Shown: positions 33,095 through 41,084 of the stretch, piece after piece | Layout of the letters: each line of letters begins with the position of its first letter | How positions within the stretch are numbered: position 1 is the first letter of the stretch | Origin: an uncultured Prevotellaceae bacterium | GTDB lineage: Bacteria > Bacteroidota > Bacteroidia > Bacteroidales > Bacteroidaceae | Direction of reading: 5' to 3' | DNA: 60,409 nt | Assembly: GCA_902779455.1 (NCBI GenBank) | Contig: CACZBS010000020.1 | Location: forward strand, 1-60,409 | Made by a program: the position numbers and the translations under genes | The notes under the pieces: model-generated | Databases searched by the model: none | Seen by the model: only the letters and a program-made list of their open reading frames with translations | What the model was told of the DNA's origin: nothing

Positions 33095-33979
33095 ATGAAA
33101 AACCGACATAACCTCATCGCCGCCGCTGCACTCCTGTGCGTCAACGTCGTAGCAGCACTCACCGCCTGCTCCGACATCGACGAGAACGAGCGCATGGTGC
33201 CCGTCAGCACACGCGTCGTCGTCGACTCCATACCCCAGCCCGTCGAGGTCGACAGCCTCTGGGATGCGCCCATAGAGCCCGTCGAGAGCCGCGTGCTCAT
33301 CGAGGACCACACGGGCCAGAAGTGCCCCAACTGTCCTGACGCCGCCCGGCTCATCCACACCTTCCAGCTGAGCTACGGCGACCGCATCGTCCCCGTGGCC
33401 ATCCACTCGCAGATGCAGGGCATCATGGAGCCCGAGGGCCTGGGCAACGAGCTCGGCAACACCTATTATAAATATTGGAAGATGGAATATAAGCCTGCCG
33501 GACTCGTCAACCGCCTCGACGGTGGCGACGGACGCGTGCTCGACAAGACCATCTGGGACTTCGCCGTCACCTACGCCCTCAGCATGGAGACACCCCTCGA
33601 CATCCGCGTCAAGGCCCGCCAGCAGGACGACGACCCGACGAAGGCCGAGGTCGACGTGAAGGTCATCTGCACCCGCGAGGGCCAGTCGGCCAGCGGCAAG
33701 CTGCAGGTGTGGATCACCGAGGACGGCATCATCGCCGAACAGGATGACATGGGCAAGCACATCGCCGACTATGAGCACAACCACGTGCTGCGCGCCGCCG
33801 TCAACGGCGACTGGGGCGAGCCCGTCAGCGTCAGCGGACTGGGCGACGCCCGCGAGTTCAGCTACACCGCCAAGCTCAAGCCTGAGTGGAAGGCCGAGAA
33901 CCTCAGCATCGTCGCCTTCGTCTACAACGACGACGGCGTCGTCCAGGTGGTCAGCCGCAAGCTCAAAGTGAATGACTAA
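33095..33979 (+). CDS. Omp28-related lipoprotein with thioredoxin-like CxxC
   Basis: A 294-residue protein with lipobox LTAC (VVAALTACSDIDEN). The core ESRVLIEDHTGQKCPNCPDA places a CxxC motif (CPNC, about residues 81-84) at the start of a thioredoxin-like helix, and is followed by RIVPVAIHSQM. This is the Omp28 pattern. The C-terminal third is a beta domain (SGKLQVWITEDGIIAE). Omp28-type proteins are outer-membrane or surface proteins in Bacteroidota; the CxxC suggests disulfide chemistry. The start at 33095 gives a proper signal peptide; a longer upstream frame does not. Confidence 0.85.
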   Translation: MKNRHNLIAAAALLCVNVVAALTACSDIDENERMVPVSTRVVVDSIPQPVEVDSLWDAPIEPVESRVLIEDHTGQKCPNCPDAARLIHTFQLSYGDRIVPVAIHSQMQGIMEPEGLGNELGNTYYKYWKMEYKPAGLVNRLDGGDGRVLDKTIWDFAVTYALSMETPLDIRVKARQQDDDPTKAEVDVKVICTREGQSASGKLQVWITEDGIIAEQDDMGKHIADYEHNHVLRAAVNGDWGEPVSVSGLGDAREFSYTAKLKPEWKAENLSIVAFVYNDDGVVQVVSRKLKVND

Positions 33980-34006
33980 CAGAAACTAATTAAATCAATA
34001 ACGCTT

Positions 34007-36379
34007 ATGAAAAGATTTTTCTACTATTGTATGTCACTCCTGATGCTGGGCACCCTGAGCGCTCAGGCACAAATCGTGACGGATGAAGAGATGGACGACA
34101 CCTTCGAATTCGTAGACGAGCAGGGAAATGTCGTCGCCAACGGCTCGACCATCGTGGTCACCAAGATCAACAAGCAGGGCCAGATGATCGTGCCCCTCTA
34201 CGTGCAGAACAAGTCGGGCGAGAAGGCCGCCGTCAGCATGTATGAGGACCTCAGCCGCAAGCCCAACGGCGGATGGCAGACCTGCGCCTTCGGCAACTGC
34301 ATGACGCTCAACGGCTCGGGCTATTCGGCCAAGAGCATCGCCGCCGCGGACTACAAGGCCGACATCCAGACCGAGTGGATGCCCGTCGTGGGCCAGTATG
34401 CCACATGGGAGGCCCGCCTGCAGATCCATGTCTTCAACATCACCACCAAGACGCAGTTCGGCCGTCCCGTCGAGCAGCCCGGTGAGGAAGTCATCGGCTA
34501 CGGCCCCGCCATCACCGTCCGCTTCGTGTATGACGCAAGCAGCTCAATGACCGCGGTCAACATGGGCAGCTACAGCTCCGACAAGTATCTCGACGTGGCC
34601 AGGGACAACGCCGCCTACGGACTGCCAAACTATGTCGCCAGCGCCACCACCGTCTACATGTATCAGCTCCTCACGGCTGACGACCTCAAGATGTTCGACG
34701 GCGCCACGGTCAAGCAGCTCCGTGTAGCCTTCACCCAGGACCTCGACACCAAGGCCTCCGTCTTCCTCGCTCCCCTCGTGGGCGGCAACATCAGTGCCAA
34801 CGTCGCTGAAGGCGCCATCGACACGCCTAAGACGGGATGGAACACGGTCGACGTCGACCCCTATACGATTGACGTCAACAGCGTCGACGGCCTGCTGCTG
34901 GGCTTCAGCTACATCCAGAAGAACACCAACAACGGCCAGTACTACTACAACGAATGCTTCCCCTGGTCGGGCTACGCCCCCGTGGGACACAGCTATACCG
35001 TCTTTGTCAAGGGTCTGAACAACACGCAGTATGGTTTCAACGCCAATAATATCTACGACTTCGGCGAGCTGAACCTCAGCGTGCAGGCCATCGTAGAAGG
35101 CGACTTCTCAGCCGAGAATGCCGCTGAGGCACTCGACTACAGCTCAATCATCATGCGTCCCGGAGAGTCGAAGGAAGGCACCATTGCCATCCACAACACG
35201 GGTCTGACGCCCATCACCAACCTCGCCTATACCGTCAACGTCGACGGCCAGGCCGGTGAAGAGAAGACAGTGGAGATCGCCGACGAGGTCTGCTTCAACG
35301 AGTATGCCACGGTCGACCTGACCTTCAACGCCTCCAGCAAGGAAGGCACCGAGCGCCGCGCCGTCGTCATCACCAAGGTGAACGATGCCGACAACGAGCT
35401 GGCTGCTGTGGAGTCGGCCGGCTATGGCCTCGTGACCACCACCAGCCGCAGCGTGAAGAAGCGCGTGGCCGTCGAGGAGCTCACCGGCACGGGCTGCCCC
35501 TGGTGCACACGCGGCATCGTGGGCATGGAGCTCATGCGCAAGACCTTCCCCGACGACATCGTCAACATCGCCGTCCACCAGTATAACAACAGCGACGCCA
35601 TGTTCATTGAGGACTATGCCAACATCGGTCTGAGCAGCGCTCCCAGCTGCACCATCGACCGTCAGCTGACCGTTGACCCCTACTACGGCAGCTCACAGGG
35701 CACCGCCTTCGGCATCAAGGACGACCTGGAGGCCGCTCTGCAGCAGCAGGCCACGGCCGGACTTGAGGTGAAGGGCGAGTGGGCCGACGAGAACACCGTC
35801 AAGGCCACGGCCACCATCGAGTCGCTCATCAACGGCGAGAACTACGACATCGAGTACGTCCTCGTGGCCGACAGCCTCAGCGGCACAGGCAGCGCCTGGA
35901 CCCAGGGCAACAACTACGCCACGCGCAACGACGGCGGCGACCTGGCCATCTTCTGCCGTGGCGGCAAGTATGGCAAGACCAGCGTCACCGGCCTGAAGTT
36001 CAACGACGTGGCCATCGCCTCCTCTTACAGCGAGGGCGAGAACCAGGCAGAGCCCATCATCGCCGCACCTGACGATGCCAAGGTCGAGAGCAGCTTCACG
36101 CTCAGCCTGCCCTCGAAGCTGAAGAGCACCATCACCAGCGAGAACGTCTGGGTGGTCGCCCTGCTGGTCAACCAGTGGAACGGCTTCGTCGAGAACGCCG
36201 CCAAGTTCAAGATGCCCAAGTATGTCGATCCCTCCGGCATCATGACCACCGAGAGCAAGGCCGCCACCACCGTCGCTGAGCGCTACTCGCTCGACGGCCG
36301 TCAGCTGCCCGCCGCCCAGAAGGGCCTCAACATCGTCCGCATGAGCGACGGCAGCGTCCGCAAGGTCGTGGTCAAGTGA
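34007..36379 (+). CDS. large Omp28-related protein with T9SS tail
   Basis: A 790-residue secreted protein with signal peptide MKRFFYYCMSLLMLGTLSAQ. Residues 25-475 are beta-rich and include an Ig-like segment (MRPGESKEGTIAIHNTGLTP). An Omp28/thioredoxin-like domain follows from about residue 485, with CPWC in VEELTGTGCPWCTRGIV. The C-terminus (AERYSLDGRQLPAAQKGLNI, then VRKVVVK) is a type IX secretion sorting signal. It lies 27 bases after the smaller Omp28 gene and appears to be its surface-exported, enlarged relative. A role in surface disulfide or thiol chemistry is likely but the substrate is unknown. Confidence 0.82.
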   Translation: MKRFFYYCMSLLMLGTLSAQAQIVTDEEMDDTFEFVDEQGNVVANGSTIVVTKINKQGQMIVPLYVQNKSGEKAAVSMYEDLSRKPNGGWQTCAFGNCMTLNGSGYSAKSIAAADYKADIQTEWMPVVGQYATWEARLQIHVFNITTKTQFGRPVEQPGEEVIGYGPAITVRFVYDASSSMTAVNMGSYSSDKYLDVARDNAAYGLPNYVASATTVYMYQLLTADDLKMFDGATVKQLRVAFTQDLDTKASVFLAPLVGGNISANVAEGAIDTPKTGWNTVDVDPYTIDVNSVDGLLLGFSYIQKNTNNGQYYYNECFPWSGYAPVGHSYTVFVKGLNNTQYGFNANNIYDFGELNLSVQAIVEGDFSAENAAEALDYSSIIMRPGESKEGTIAIHNTGLTPITNLAYTVNVDGQAGEEKTVEIADEVCFNEYATVDLTFNASSKEGTERRAVVITKVNDADNELAAVESAGYGLVTTTSRSVKKRVAVEELTGTGCPWCTRGIVGMELMRKTFPDDIVNIAVHQYNNSDAMFIEDYANIGLSSAPSCTIDRQLTVDPYYGSSQGTAFGIKDDLEAALQQQATAGLEVKGEWADENTVKATATIESLINGENYDIEYVLVADSLSGTGSAWTQGNNYATRNDGGDLAIFCRGGKYGKTSVTGLKFNDVAIASSYSEGENQAEPIIAAPDDAKVESSFTLSLPSKLKSTITSENVWVVALLVNQWNGFVENAAKFKMPKYVDPSGIMTTESKAATTVAERYSLDGRQLPAAQKGLNIVRMSDGSVRKVVVK

Positions 36380-36394
36380 TAATAGAAGTTACTG

Positions 36395-36580
36395 ACCCCA
36401 CCAGAAGCTACTGCCCCCAACAGTAGTTACAGACCCCACCCCCAACCCCTCCCCTTGAAGGGAGGGGAGTGGCTACCGCCCTGCTCTACGGGAATAACGG
36501 CGCAGCTGCTCCCCGCCCCTCAAGGGGAGGGGTTGGGGGTGGGGTCTGTAACTTCAATTAGGGTGGGGTCTGTAATTATT
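36395..36580. repeat. CCCCACCCCCAACCCCTCCCC hairpin repeat
   Basis: Left arm GACCCCACCCCCAACCCC at 36429-36446 and right arm GGGGTTGGGGGTGGGGTC at 36528-36545 are inverted copies; the outer flanks GAAGTTAC/GTAACTTC also pair. Between the arms lie smaller CCTCCCCTTGAAGGGAGGGG palindromes and a stretch containing AACGGCGCAGCTGC. The gap 36380-36660 holds no gene; this repeat fills most of it. Confidence 0.85.
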
Positions 36581-36636
36581 TCCCTACCAGGTTATTAATG
36601 AACCACAACGGATTAAAGTAAAATTCACGAGAAAGA

Positions 36637-36668
36637 TTTGGTGCTTTCAAAAAAAAGCACTACCTTTG
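36637..36668 (+). promoter_or_regulatory. -33/-7 promoter of tRNA-Gln
   Basis: TTTG at 36637-36640 and TACCTTTG at 36661-36668 with 20 bases between them. The last bases of the -7 box overlap the left arm of a hairpin (GCAGGCGA at 36668-36675, TCGCCTGC at 36688-36695, then TTTATTTATT). Confidence 0.7.
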
Positions 36669-36707
36669 CAGGCGATTTCCGAGGAAGTCGCCTGCTTTAT
36701 TTATTCT

Positions 36708-36778
36708 TGGACGATGGTGTAATGGTAACACTACAGGTTTTGGTTCTGTCATTCCCGGTTCGAATCCGAGTCGTCCAA
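36708..36778 (+). tRNA. tRNA-Gln(TTG)
   Basis: Acceptor TGGACGA/TCGTCCA, D stem GTGT/ACAC, anticodon stem ACAGG/TCTGT around loop TTTTGGT giving anticodon TTG, T loop TTCGAAT in a stem with one mismatch. CCA is not encoded in full. It lies 23 bases before the start of the U32 peptidase gene. Confidence 0.92.
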
Positions 36779-36801
36779 CCCTCATTTGGTGCTAACTTCC
36801 T

Positions 36802-38208
36802 ATGAATAAACCCATCATGAACATATCCGACTTTGAGATCATGGCCCCAGTAGGGTCGCGCGAATCGCTCACGGCCGCCATCCAGGCCGGCGCCGACTCC
36901 GTCTACTTCGGCGTGGAGCAGCTCAACATGCGCTCCCACTCGGCCAACCACTTCACCATCGACGACCTCCGCGAGATCGCCCAGACCTGCCGCGAGCACG
37001 GCATGAAGAGCTACCTGACGGTCAACACCATCATCTACGACGAGGACCTGCCGCTCATGCGCCAGATCATCGACGCCGCCCGCGAGGCCCAGATCACGGC
37101 CATCATCGCCAGCGACGTGGCCGTCATGCAGTACTGTCTTTCAAGTCAGAAGTCAGAAGTGAGAAGTGAGAAGTCAGAAAGCAGAAGTGAGAAGTCAGAA
37201 GTGAGAAGTGAGAAGTTTTATAACCACTGTCCCGATGAAGCCTCTGCCGACAAAGGTAATAAAACTTCTCACCTCTCACCTCTCACTTCTCACTTCACAA
37301 GCGTCCACCTCTCCACCCAGCTCAACATCTCGAACGTCGAGGCGCTGCGGTTCTACGCACAGTTTGCCGACGTCGTCGTGCTGGCCCGCGAGCTGAAGAT
37401 AGAGCAGGTCGAAGCCATCCACCGCGCCATCGTCGAGGAGCACATCTGCGGCCCCTCAGGCGAGCTGGTGCGCATCGAGATGTTCTGCCACGGCGCCCTC
37501 TGCATGGCCGTCTCGGGCAAGTGCTACATGTCGCTCGACCAGGCCAACCGCTCGGCCAACCGCGGCGAGTGCATCCAGGTGTGCCGCCGCTCCTACACCG
37601 CCACCGACAACGAGACGGGCTATCAGCTCGAGATCGACAACAAGTACATCATGAGCCCGAAGGACCTGAAGACCGTGCGATTCATCGACCGCCTGATGCG
37701 GGCCGGCGTCAGCGTCTTCAAGATCGAGGGCCGCGCCCGCGGACCCGAATATGTCTATACGGTCGTCAAGTGCTATAAGGAGGCCATCCAGGCCGTCATC
37801 GACGGCACGTTCACCGAGGAGCGCAAGGACGAGTGGGACCGCCGCCTCGCCACCGTCTTCAACCGCGGCTTCTGGGACGGCTACTACCAGGGCCAGCTGC
37901 TCGGCGAATGGAACAAGAGCTACGGCTCGTGTGCCACGGAGCGCAAAGTCTACGTCGGCCGCGCCACGAAGTACTACTCGCGACTCGGCGTCGGCGAGTT
38001 CCAGGTGGAGGCCACCACCTTCCGCTTGGGCGACCGTCTGCTCGTCACGGGGCCCACCACGGGCGTGATGTATCTCGACTGCACCGAGATCCACGACAAC
38101 GACGGCCGCCCCGTCAGCGAGGCGCCCCAGGGTCAGCCCGTCGCCATCCCCGTCAGCGCCAAGGTGCGCCCCTCCGACAAGCTCTTCAAGCTGGTCAGCG
38201 AAGAATAG
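36802..38208 (+). CDS. U32 family peptidase / tRNA hydroxylation-type protein
   Basis: A 468-residue cytoplasmic protein. The N-terminus (FEIMAPVGSRESLTAAIQAG, ADSVYFGVEQLNMR) and the Cys-rich signature (CHGALCMAVSGKCYMS, then NRGECIQVCRR) define the U32 family. Members such as TrhP act in hydroxylation of tRNA wobble uridine, and UbiU/UbiV bind Fe-S clusters with such Cys; a true peptidase role is doubtful. Residues about 115-166 (SEVRSEKSESRSEKSE and onward) are encoded by a repeat hairpin inserted between a strand (VAVMQYCL) and its continuation (SVHLSTQLNISN). The insertion keeps the frame. The first ATG was used; another in-frame ATG lies five codons on. Confidence 0.88.
   Translation: MNKPIMNISDFEIMAPVGSRESLTAAIQAGADSVYFGVEQLNMRSHSANHFTIDDLREIAQTCREHGMKSYLTVNTIIYDEDLPLMRQIIDAAREAQITAIIASDVAVMQYCLSSQKSEVRSEKSESRSEKSEVRSEKFYNHCPDEASADKGNKTSHLSPLTSHFTSVHLSTQLNISNVEALRFYAQFADVVVLARELKIEQVEAIHRAIVEEHICGPSGELVRIEMFCHGALCMAVSGKCYMSLDQANRSANRGECIQVCRRSYTATDNETGYQLEIDNKYIMSPKDLKTVRFIDRLMRAGVSVFKIEGRARGPEYVYTVVKCYKEAIQAVIDGTFTEERKDEWDRRLATVFNRGFWDGYYQGQLLGEWNKSYGSCATERKVYVGRATKYYSRLGVGEFQVEATTFRLGDRLLVTGPTTGVMYLDCTEIHDNDGRPVSEAPQGQPVAIPVSAKVRPSDKLFKLVSEE
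37144..37299. repeat. in-frame GAAGTGAGAAGTCA hairpin element in the U32 gene
   Basis: The left arm is a run of AGAAGTGAGAAGTCAG-type units (37144-37216) ending in AAGTTTTATAA; the right arm (37259-37299) reads AATAAAACTTCTCACC and onward, its reverse complement. The two could form a stem of about 40 bp. Roughly 52 codons are added with no frameshift or stop. Confidence 0.8.
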
Positions 38209-38243
38209 GGAGTCCCACACACACATTCTTGTATGGGTTAATT

Positions 38244-38395
38244 ACAGACCCCACCCCCGACCCCTCCCCTTGAAGGGAGGGGAGTAGCCTCCCCCGACCC
38301 CTCCGAAGGAGGGGAGTGCCTGCCGCACTGTCCGACGAGAATGACGGCGCAGCAGCTCCCCTCCCTTCAAGGGGAGGGGTCGGGGGTGGGGTCTC
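38244..38395. repeat. C/G-rich hairpin repeat, second copy
   Basis: Left arm AGACCCCACCCCCGACCCC and right arm GGGGTCGGGGGTGGGGTCT are exact inverted copies about 115 bases apart, with internal CCTCCCCTTGAAGGGAGGGG palindromes. It begins about 35 bases after the U32 gene. No gene lies in 38209-38658; a remnant of the same family (ACTCCCCTCCTTGTAAAGC) follows at 38450. Confidence 0.85.
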
Positions 38396-38498
38396 TAACT
38401 ATATCCGACACACCATCTTGCTGAATCCAACAAGCGAAGAGTCTGCCTTTACTCCCCTCCTTGTAAAGCAGGGGAGTAAGGGAAGAATACCCGATGAC

Positions 38499-38561
38499 TA
38501 TTTTCAAGGCTTGAAAATATATTTCCACGACGCGGAATACTATTTTCAAGCCTTGAAAATA
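38499..38561. repeat. paired TATTTTCAAG-palindromes
   Basis: TATTTTCAAGGCTTGAAAAT at 38499 and its exact reverse complement form TATTTTCAAGCCTTGAAAAT at 38541. Each is itself nearly palindromic. The flanks TTTCCACGACGCGGAATA and ATATTCCGCGGCG also resemble each other. Confidence 0.75.
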
Positions 38562-38658
38562 ATATTCCGCGGCGATGAAATAAGGATTAAGCAGCCCTTC
38601 GGTCGGATTTTGTTTTGAAAAAAACGATGATTTTTGACGTTTTGTCTACGAAAATTTG

Positions 38659-38666
38659 TACTTTTG
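38659..38666 (+). promoter_or_regulatory. -7 box of the sufE operon
   Basis: TACTTTTG followed by CAGC fits TAnnTTTG; a TTTTTG element at about 38631-38636 lies near the -33 position. It puts a 28-bp perfect inverted repeat inside the leader of sufE. Confidence 0.6.
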
Positions 38667-38676
38667 CAGCGTAATA

Positions 38677-38744
38677 GTAGGAGGCGACGTGTCTCACGTC
38701 GCAACAAGCTGCTGGATTGCGACGTGAGACACGTCGCCTCCTAC
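38677..38744 (+). repeat. 28-bp perfect inverted repeat in the sufE leader
   Basis: The left arm (38677-38704) and right arm (38717-38744) are perfect reverse complements around a 12-base loop. Each arm also contains its own hairpin, GCGACGTG-TCT-CACGTCGC on the left and GCGACGTG-AGA-CACGTCGC on the right. The RNA can therefore fold in two ways, one long hairpin or two short ones. Confidence 0.85.
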
Positions 38745-38809
38745 TCTAAAGCGGTGTAATAACCATTAGTTATATAGAAGCGTCAATTGACAATAAGAGT
38801 TAAACCACA

Positions 38810-39235
38810 ATGACCATCAACGAACGACAAGACGAAATTATCGCCGAATTCCAGGACTACGACGACTGGATGGACCGCTATCAGCTGCTCATCGACCTAG
38901 GCAACGAACAGGCACCGCTGGCAGCCGAATATAAGACCGAGCAGAACCTCATCGACGGCTGCCAGAGCCGCGTGTGGCTGCAGGCCGACCTGACCGACGA
39001 GGGGCTCGTCCACTTCCAGGCCGAGAGCGACGCCCTCATCGTGAAGGGCATCGTCACGCTGCTCATCCGCGTGCTCGACCTTCAGACGCCGCAGGCCATC
39101 CTCGACGCCGACCTCTACTTCATCGACCGCATCGGGCTCACGGAGCACCTCTCCCCCACCCGCGCCAACGGCCTCGTGGCCATGGTCAAGCAGATGCGCA
39201 TGTACGCCCTGGCCTTCCAGGCCAAAGCCAACTGA
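38810..39235 (+). CDS. sufE: SufE-like sulfur acceptor
   Basis: A 141-residue protein. The active-site Cys is in LIDGCQSRVWL (about residue 51), the SufE/CsdE signature, preceded by the N-terminal helix (ERQDEIIAEFQDYDDWMDRY) and followed by IVTLLIRVLDLQTPQ. It accepts sulfur from the cysteine desulfurase SufS and passes it on for Fe-S cluster assembly. No sufS, sufBCD or related gene is in the window, so sufE stands alone here. The next gene, the fructan regulator, begins 22 bases later and may share its transcript. Confidence 0.92.
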   Translation: MTINERQDEIIAEFQDYDDWMDRYQLLIDLGNEQAPLAAEYKTEQNLIDGCQSRVWLQADLTDEGLVHFQAESDALIVKGIVTLLIRVLDLQTPQAILDADLYFIDRIGLTEHLSPTRANGLVAMVKQMRMYALAFQAKAN

Positions 39236-39257
39236 CAACCATCCTTGAAGACTAAAC

Positions 39258-40943
39258 ATGAGACGTACCTTATTCATAATGACACTGGCCGCCATCGTGC
39301 TGCTGACGGGCTGCGCCCGCCGCGAGCCACGCTTCGTCATCGGCGTCAGCCAGTGCTCGCAGGACATCTGGCGCGACAAGCTGAACAGCGAGCTGCGCAT
39401 GGGTGCCTACTCGCACGACGACATCGAGCTGCGCTTCGCCTCGGCCGACGACAGCGACGAGCTGCAGATCAGCCAGATAGAGCAGTTCGTCAGCGAGGGC
39501 ATCGACCTGCTCATCGTGGCGCCCAACCAGGTGTCGACGGTCACGCCGGTCATCGACCGCGTCTTTGACAGCGGCATTCCTGTCATCGTCTTCGACCGCA
39601 AGACCAACACCGAGAAGTTCACCGCCTACATCGGCGCCGACAACCGCGAGATGGGCCGCATGATGGGCGAGTTCATCGCCACGCAGCTCGGCGGCCGCGG
39701 CCGTGTCGTCGAGATCATGGGCCTCAAGGGGTCGTCGCCGGCCATCGAGCGCCACGAGGGCTTCGCCGAGGCACTGGGCCGTTATCCCGGCCTGGAGCTC
39801 GTCGCCTCGCTGCAGGGCGACTGGACCGAGCAGAGCGGCTACGAAGCGATACAGAAGTATGAGGGTGAGCTCGGCAACATCGACTACGTCTTCGGCCAGA
39901 ACGACCGCATGGCCATGGGTGCCCGGCGGGCGATGCTGAGGGAAAAGGGAAGAGTGAAAAGTGAAGAATTTGCTGCCGCCACAGATTCTGCGCTTGAAAC
40001 CATGGCGGCAGCAAATTCTTCACTCTTCACTCTTCACTCTTCCCTAAAATTCTGCGGCATCGACGCGCTGCCCGGCAAGGGCGGCGGCATCGAGCTGGTG
40101 CTCGACTCGCTGCTCATGGCCTCGTGCATCTATCCCACCCACGGCGACGAGGTGCTCCAGCTGGCCCTCGACATCCTCGAGGGACGCCCCTATGCCAAGG
40201 ACAACCGCCTGCAGACGGCCCTCGTCACGCCCGACAACGCCTCGGTCATCCAGATGCAGAGCGCCGAGACCCAACGCCAGTCGACCTATCTGGACCGACT
40301 GCACGAGCAGTCGGACCAGTACCTGAAGCGTCTCAACTCGCAGCGCACCATCACGCTGCTCGCCCTGGGCGTCATCGTCCTGCTGTTGCTCGTCATCCTG
40401 CTGCTCTACCAGTTTGAGCAGGGCAAGATCAGCCTGCGCCACCAGCGCGAGGTGAGCAACCTGTGGAACCTGGAGAACGAGCCGGAGACGGCCCTCGCCA
40501 AGGAAGAGGAGAACGACGACGCCCAAGGGCCGAAGCCGACCGACGCCCCCGCCCCATCCGCGGACAGCCAGCCGACCGGACAGGAAGAACAGCCGGCGAA
40601 GTCGGAAGTCCAGAATGCGGGACTCTCCGACACCGCCTTCATCATCCGCTTCAAGGACGTTGTCGAGAAACGCCTGGCCGAGAGCGAGCTCAGCGTCGAG
40701 GACCTCGCCGCCGACATGCACCTCAGCCGCGTGCAGCTCTACCGCAAGGTGAAGTCCGTCACCGGATCGTCGCCCGTCGAGCTGCTCCGCACCGCCCGTC
40801 TGAACCGCGGCTACCAGATGCTGCTGACCACCGACAAGTCGGTCAGCGAGGTGGCCTACGCCGTCGGGTTCACCGCCCCGAGCTACTTCACCAAGTGCTT
40901 CAAGGACGAATTCGGCAAGAGTCCGACCGACATGAAACAGTAA
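39258..40943 (+). CDS. membrane-spanning fructan regulator: sugar-binding domain, TM helix, AraC domain
   Basis: A 561-residue protein. Lipobox-like VLLTGC puts a Cys at residue 19. Residues about 25-345 form a LacI/RbsB-type periplasmic binding domain (FVIGVSQCSQDIWRDKL, IDLLIVAPNQVSTVTPVID, VFDRKTNTEKF, GRVVEIMGLKGSSPAIERHE). One membrane helix lies at about 364-385 (LLALGVIVLLLLVILLLYQF), then an acidic, Pro-rich linker and an AraC helix-turn-helix domain at 460-561 (MHLSRVQLYRKVKSV, VSEVAYAVGFTAPSYFTKCF). Histidine kinase and receiver domains are absent. It should sense a sugar outside and bind DNA directly. It faces the fructan locus. Residues about 229-263 come from an in-frame hairpin element. 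Confidence 0.9.
   Translation: MRRTLFIMTLAAIVLLTGCARREPRFVIGVSQCSQDIWRDKLNSELRMGAYSHDDIELRFASADDSDELQISQIEQFVSEGIDLLIVAPNQVSTVTPVIDRVFDSGIPVIVFDRKTNTEKFTAYIGADNREMGRMMGEFIATQLGGRGRVVEIMGLKGSSPAIERHEGFAEALGRYPGLELVASLQGDWTEQSGYEAIQKYEGELGNIDYVFGQNDRMAMGARRAMLREKGRVKSEEFAAATDSALETMAAANSSLFTLHSSLKFCGIDALPGKGGGIELVLDSLLMASCIYPTHGDEVLQLALDILEGRPYAKDNRLQTALVTPDNASVIQMQSAETQRQSTYLDRLHEQSDQYLKRLNSQRTITLLALGVIVLLLLVILLLYQFEQGKISLRHQREVSNLWNLENEPETALAKEEENDDAQGPKPTDAPAPSADSQPTGQEEQPAKSEVQNAGLSDTAFIIRFKDVVEKRLAESELSVEDLAADMHLSRVQLYRKVKSVTGSSPVELLRTARLNRGYQMLLTTDKSVSEVAYAVGFTAPSYFTKCFKDEFGKSPTDMKQ
39939..40046. repeat. in-frame hairpin element in the fructan regulator gene
   Basis: The left arm starts AGGGAAAAGGGAAGAGTGAA and ends GAATTTGCTGCCGCC; the right arm starts GGCGGCAGCAAATTCTTC and ends CACTCTTCCCT. 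They pair over about 42 bases. The insert lies between RRAM (end of a helix) and FCGIDALPG of the sugar-binding domain. Confidence 0.88.
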
Positions 40944-40945
40944 TA

Positions 40946-41013
40946 AAAATCGTTCGTCTTCGAGCAAAAATGTTACAACGAAACAATTTTTGCCCGCGAC
41001 GAACGATTTTTTT
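40946..41013 (+). terminator. terminator hairpin between regulator and susC
   Basis: AAAATCGTTCGTC (40946-40958) pairs with GACGAACGATTTT (40998-41010), with an inner pair GCAAAAAT/ATTTTTGC, followed by TTT. It begins just after the regulator's stop. An operator function is also possible because it precedes the susC promoter by 25 bases. Confidence 0.75.
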
Positions 41014-41036
41014 ACTGTCTACGCCCCGTTTTCCAC

Positions 41037-41044
41037 TACCTTTG
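41037..41044 (+). promoter_or_regulatory. -7 box of the fructan locus
   Basis: TACCTTTG followed by CGGCAG, 41 bases before the susC start codon. The -33 region shows no TTTG at the usual distance, in keeping with an activator-dependent promoter. Confidence 0.65.
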
Positions 41045-41084
41045 CGGCAGTTTTTTTAATTATCATTACTAACCGCAAAGATTT

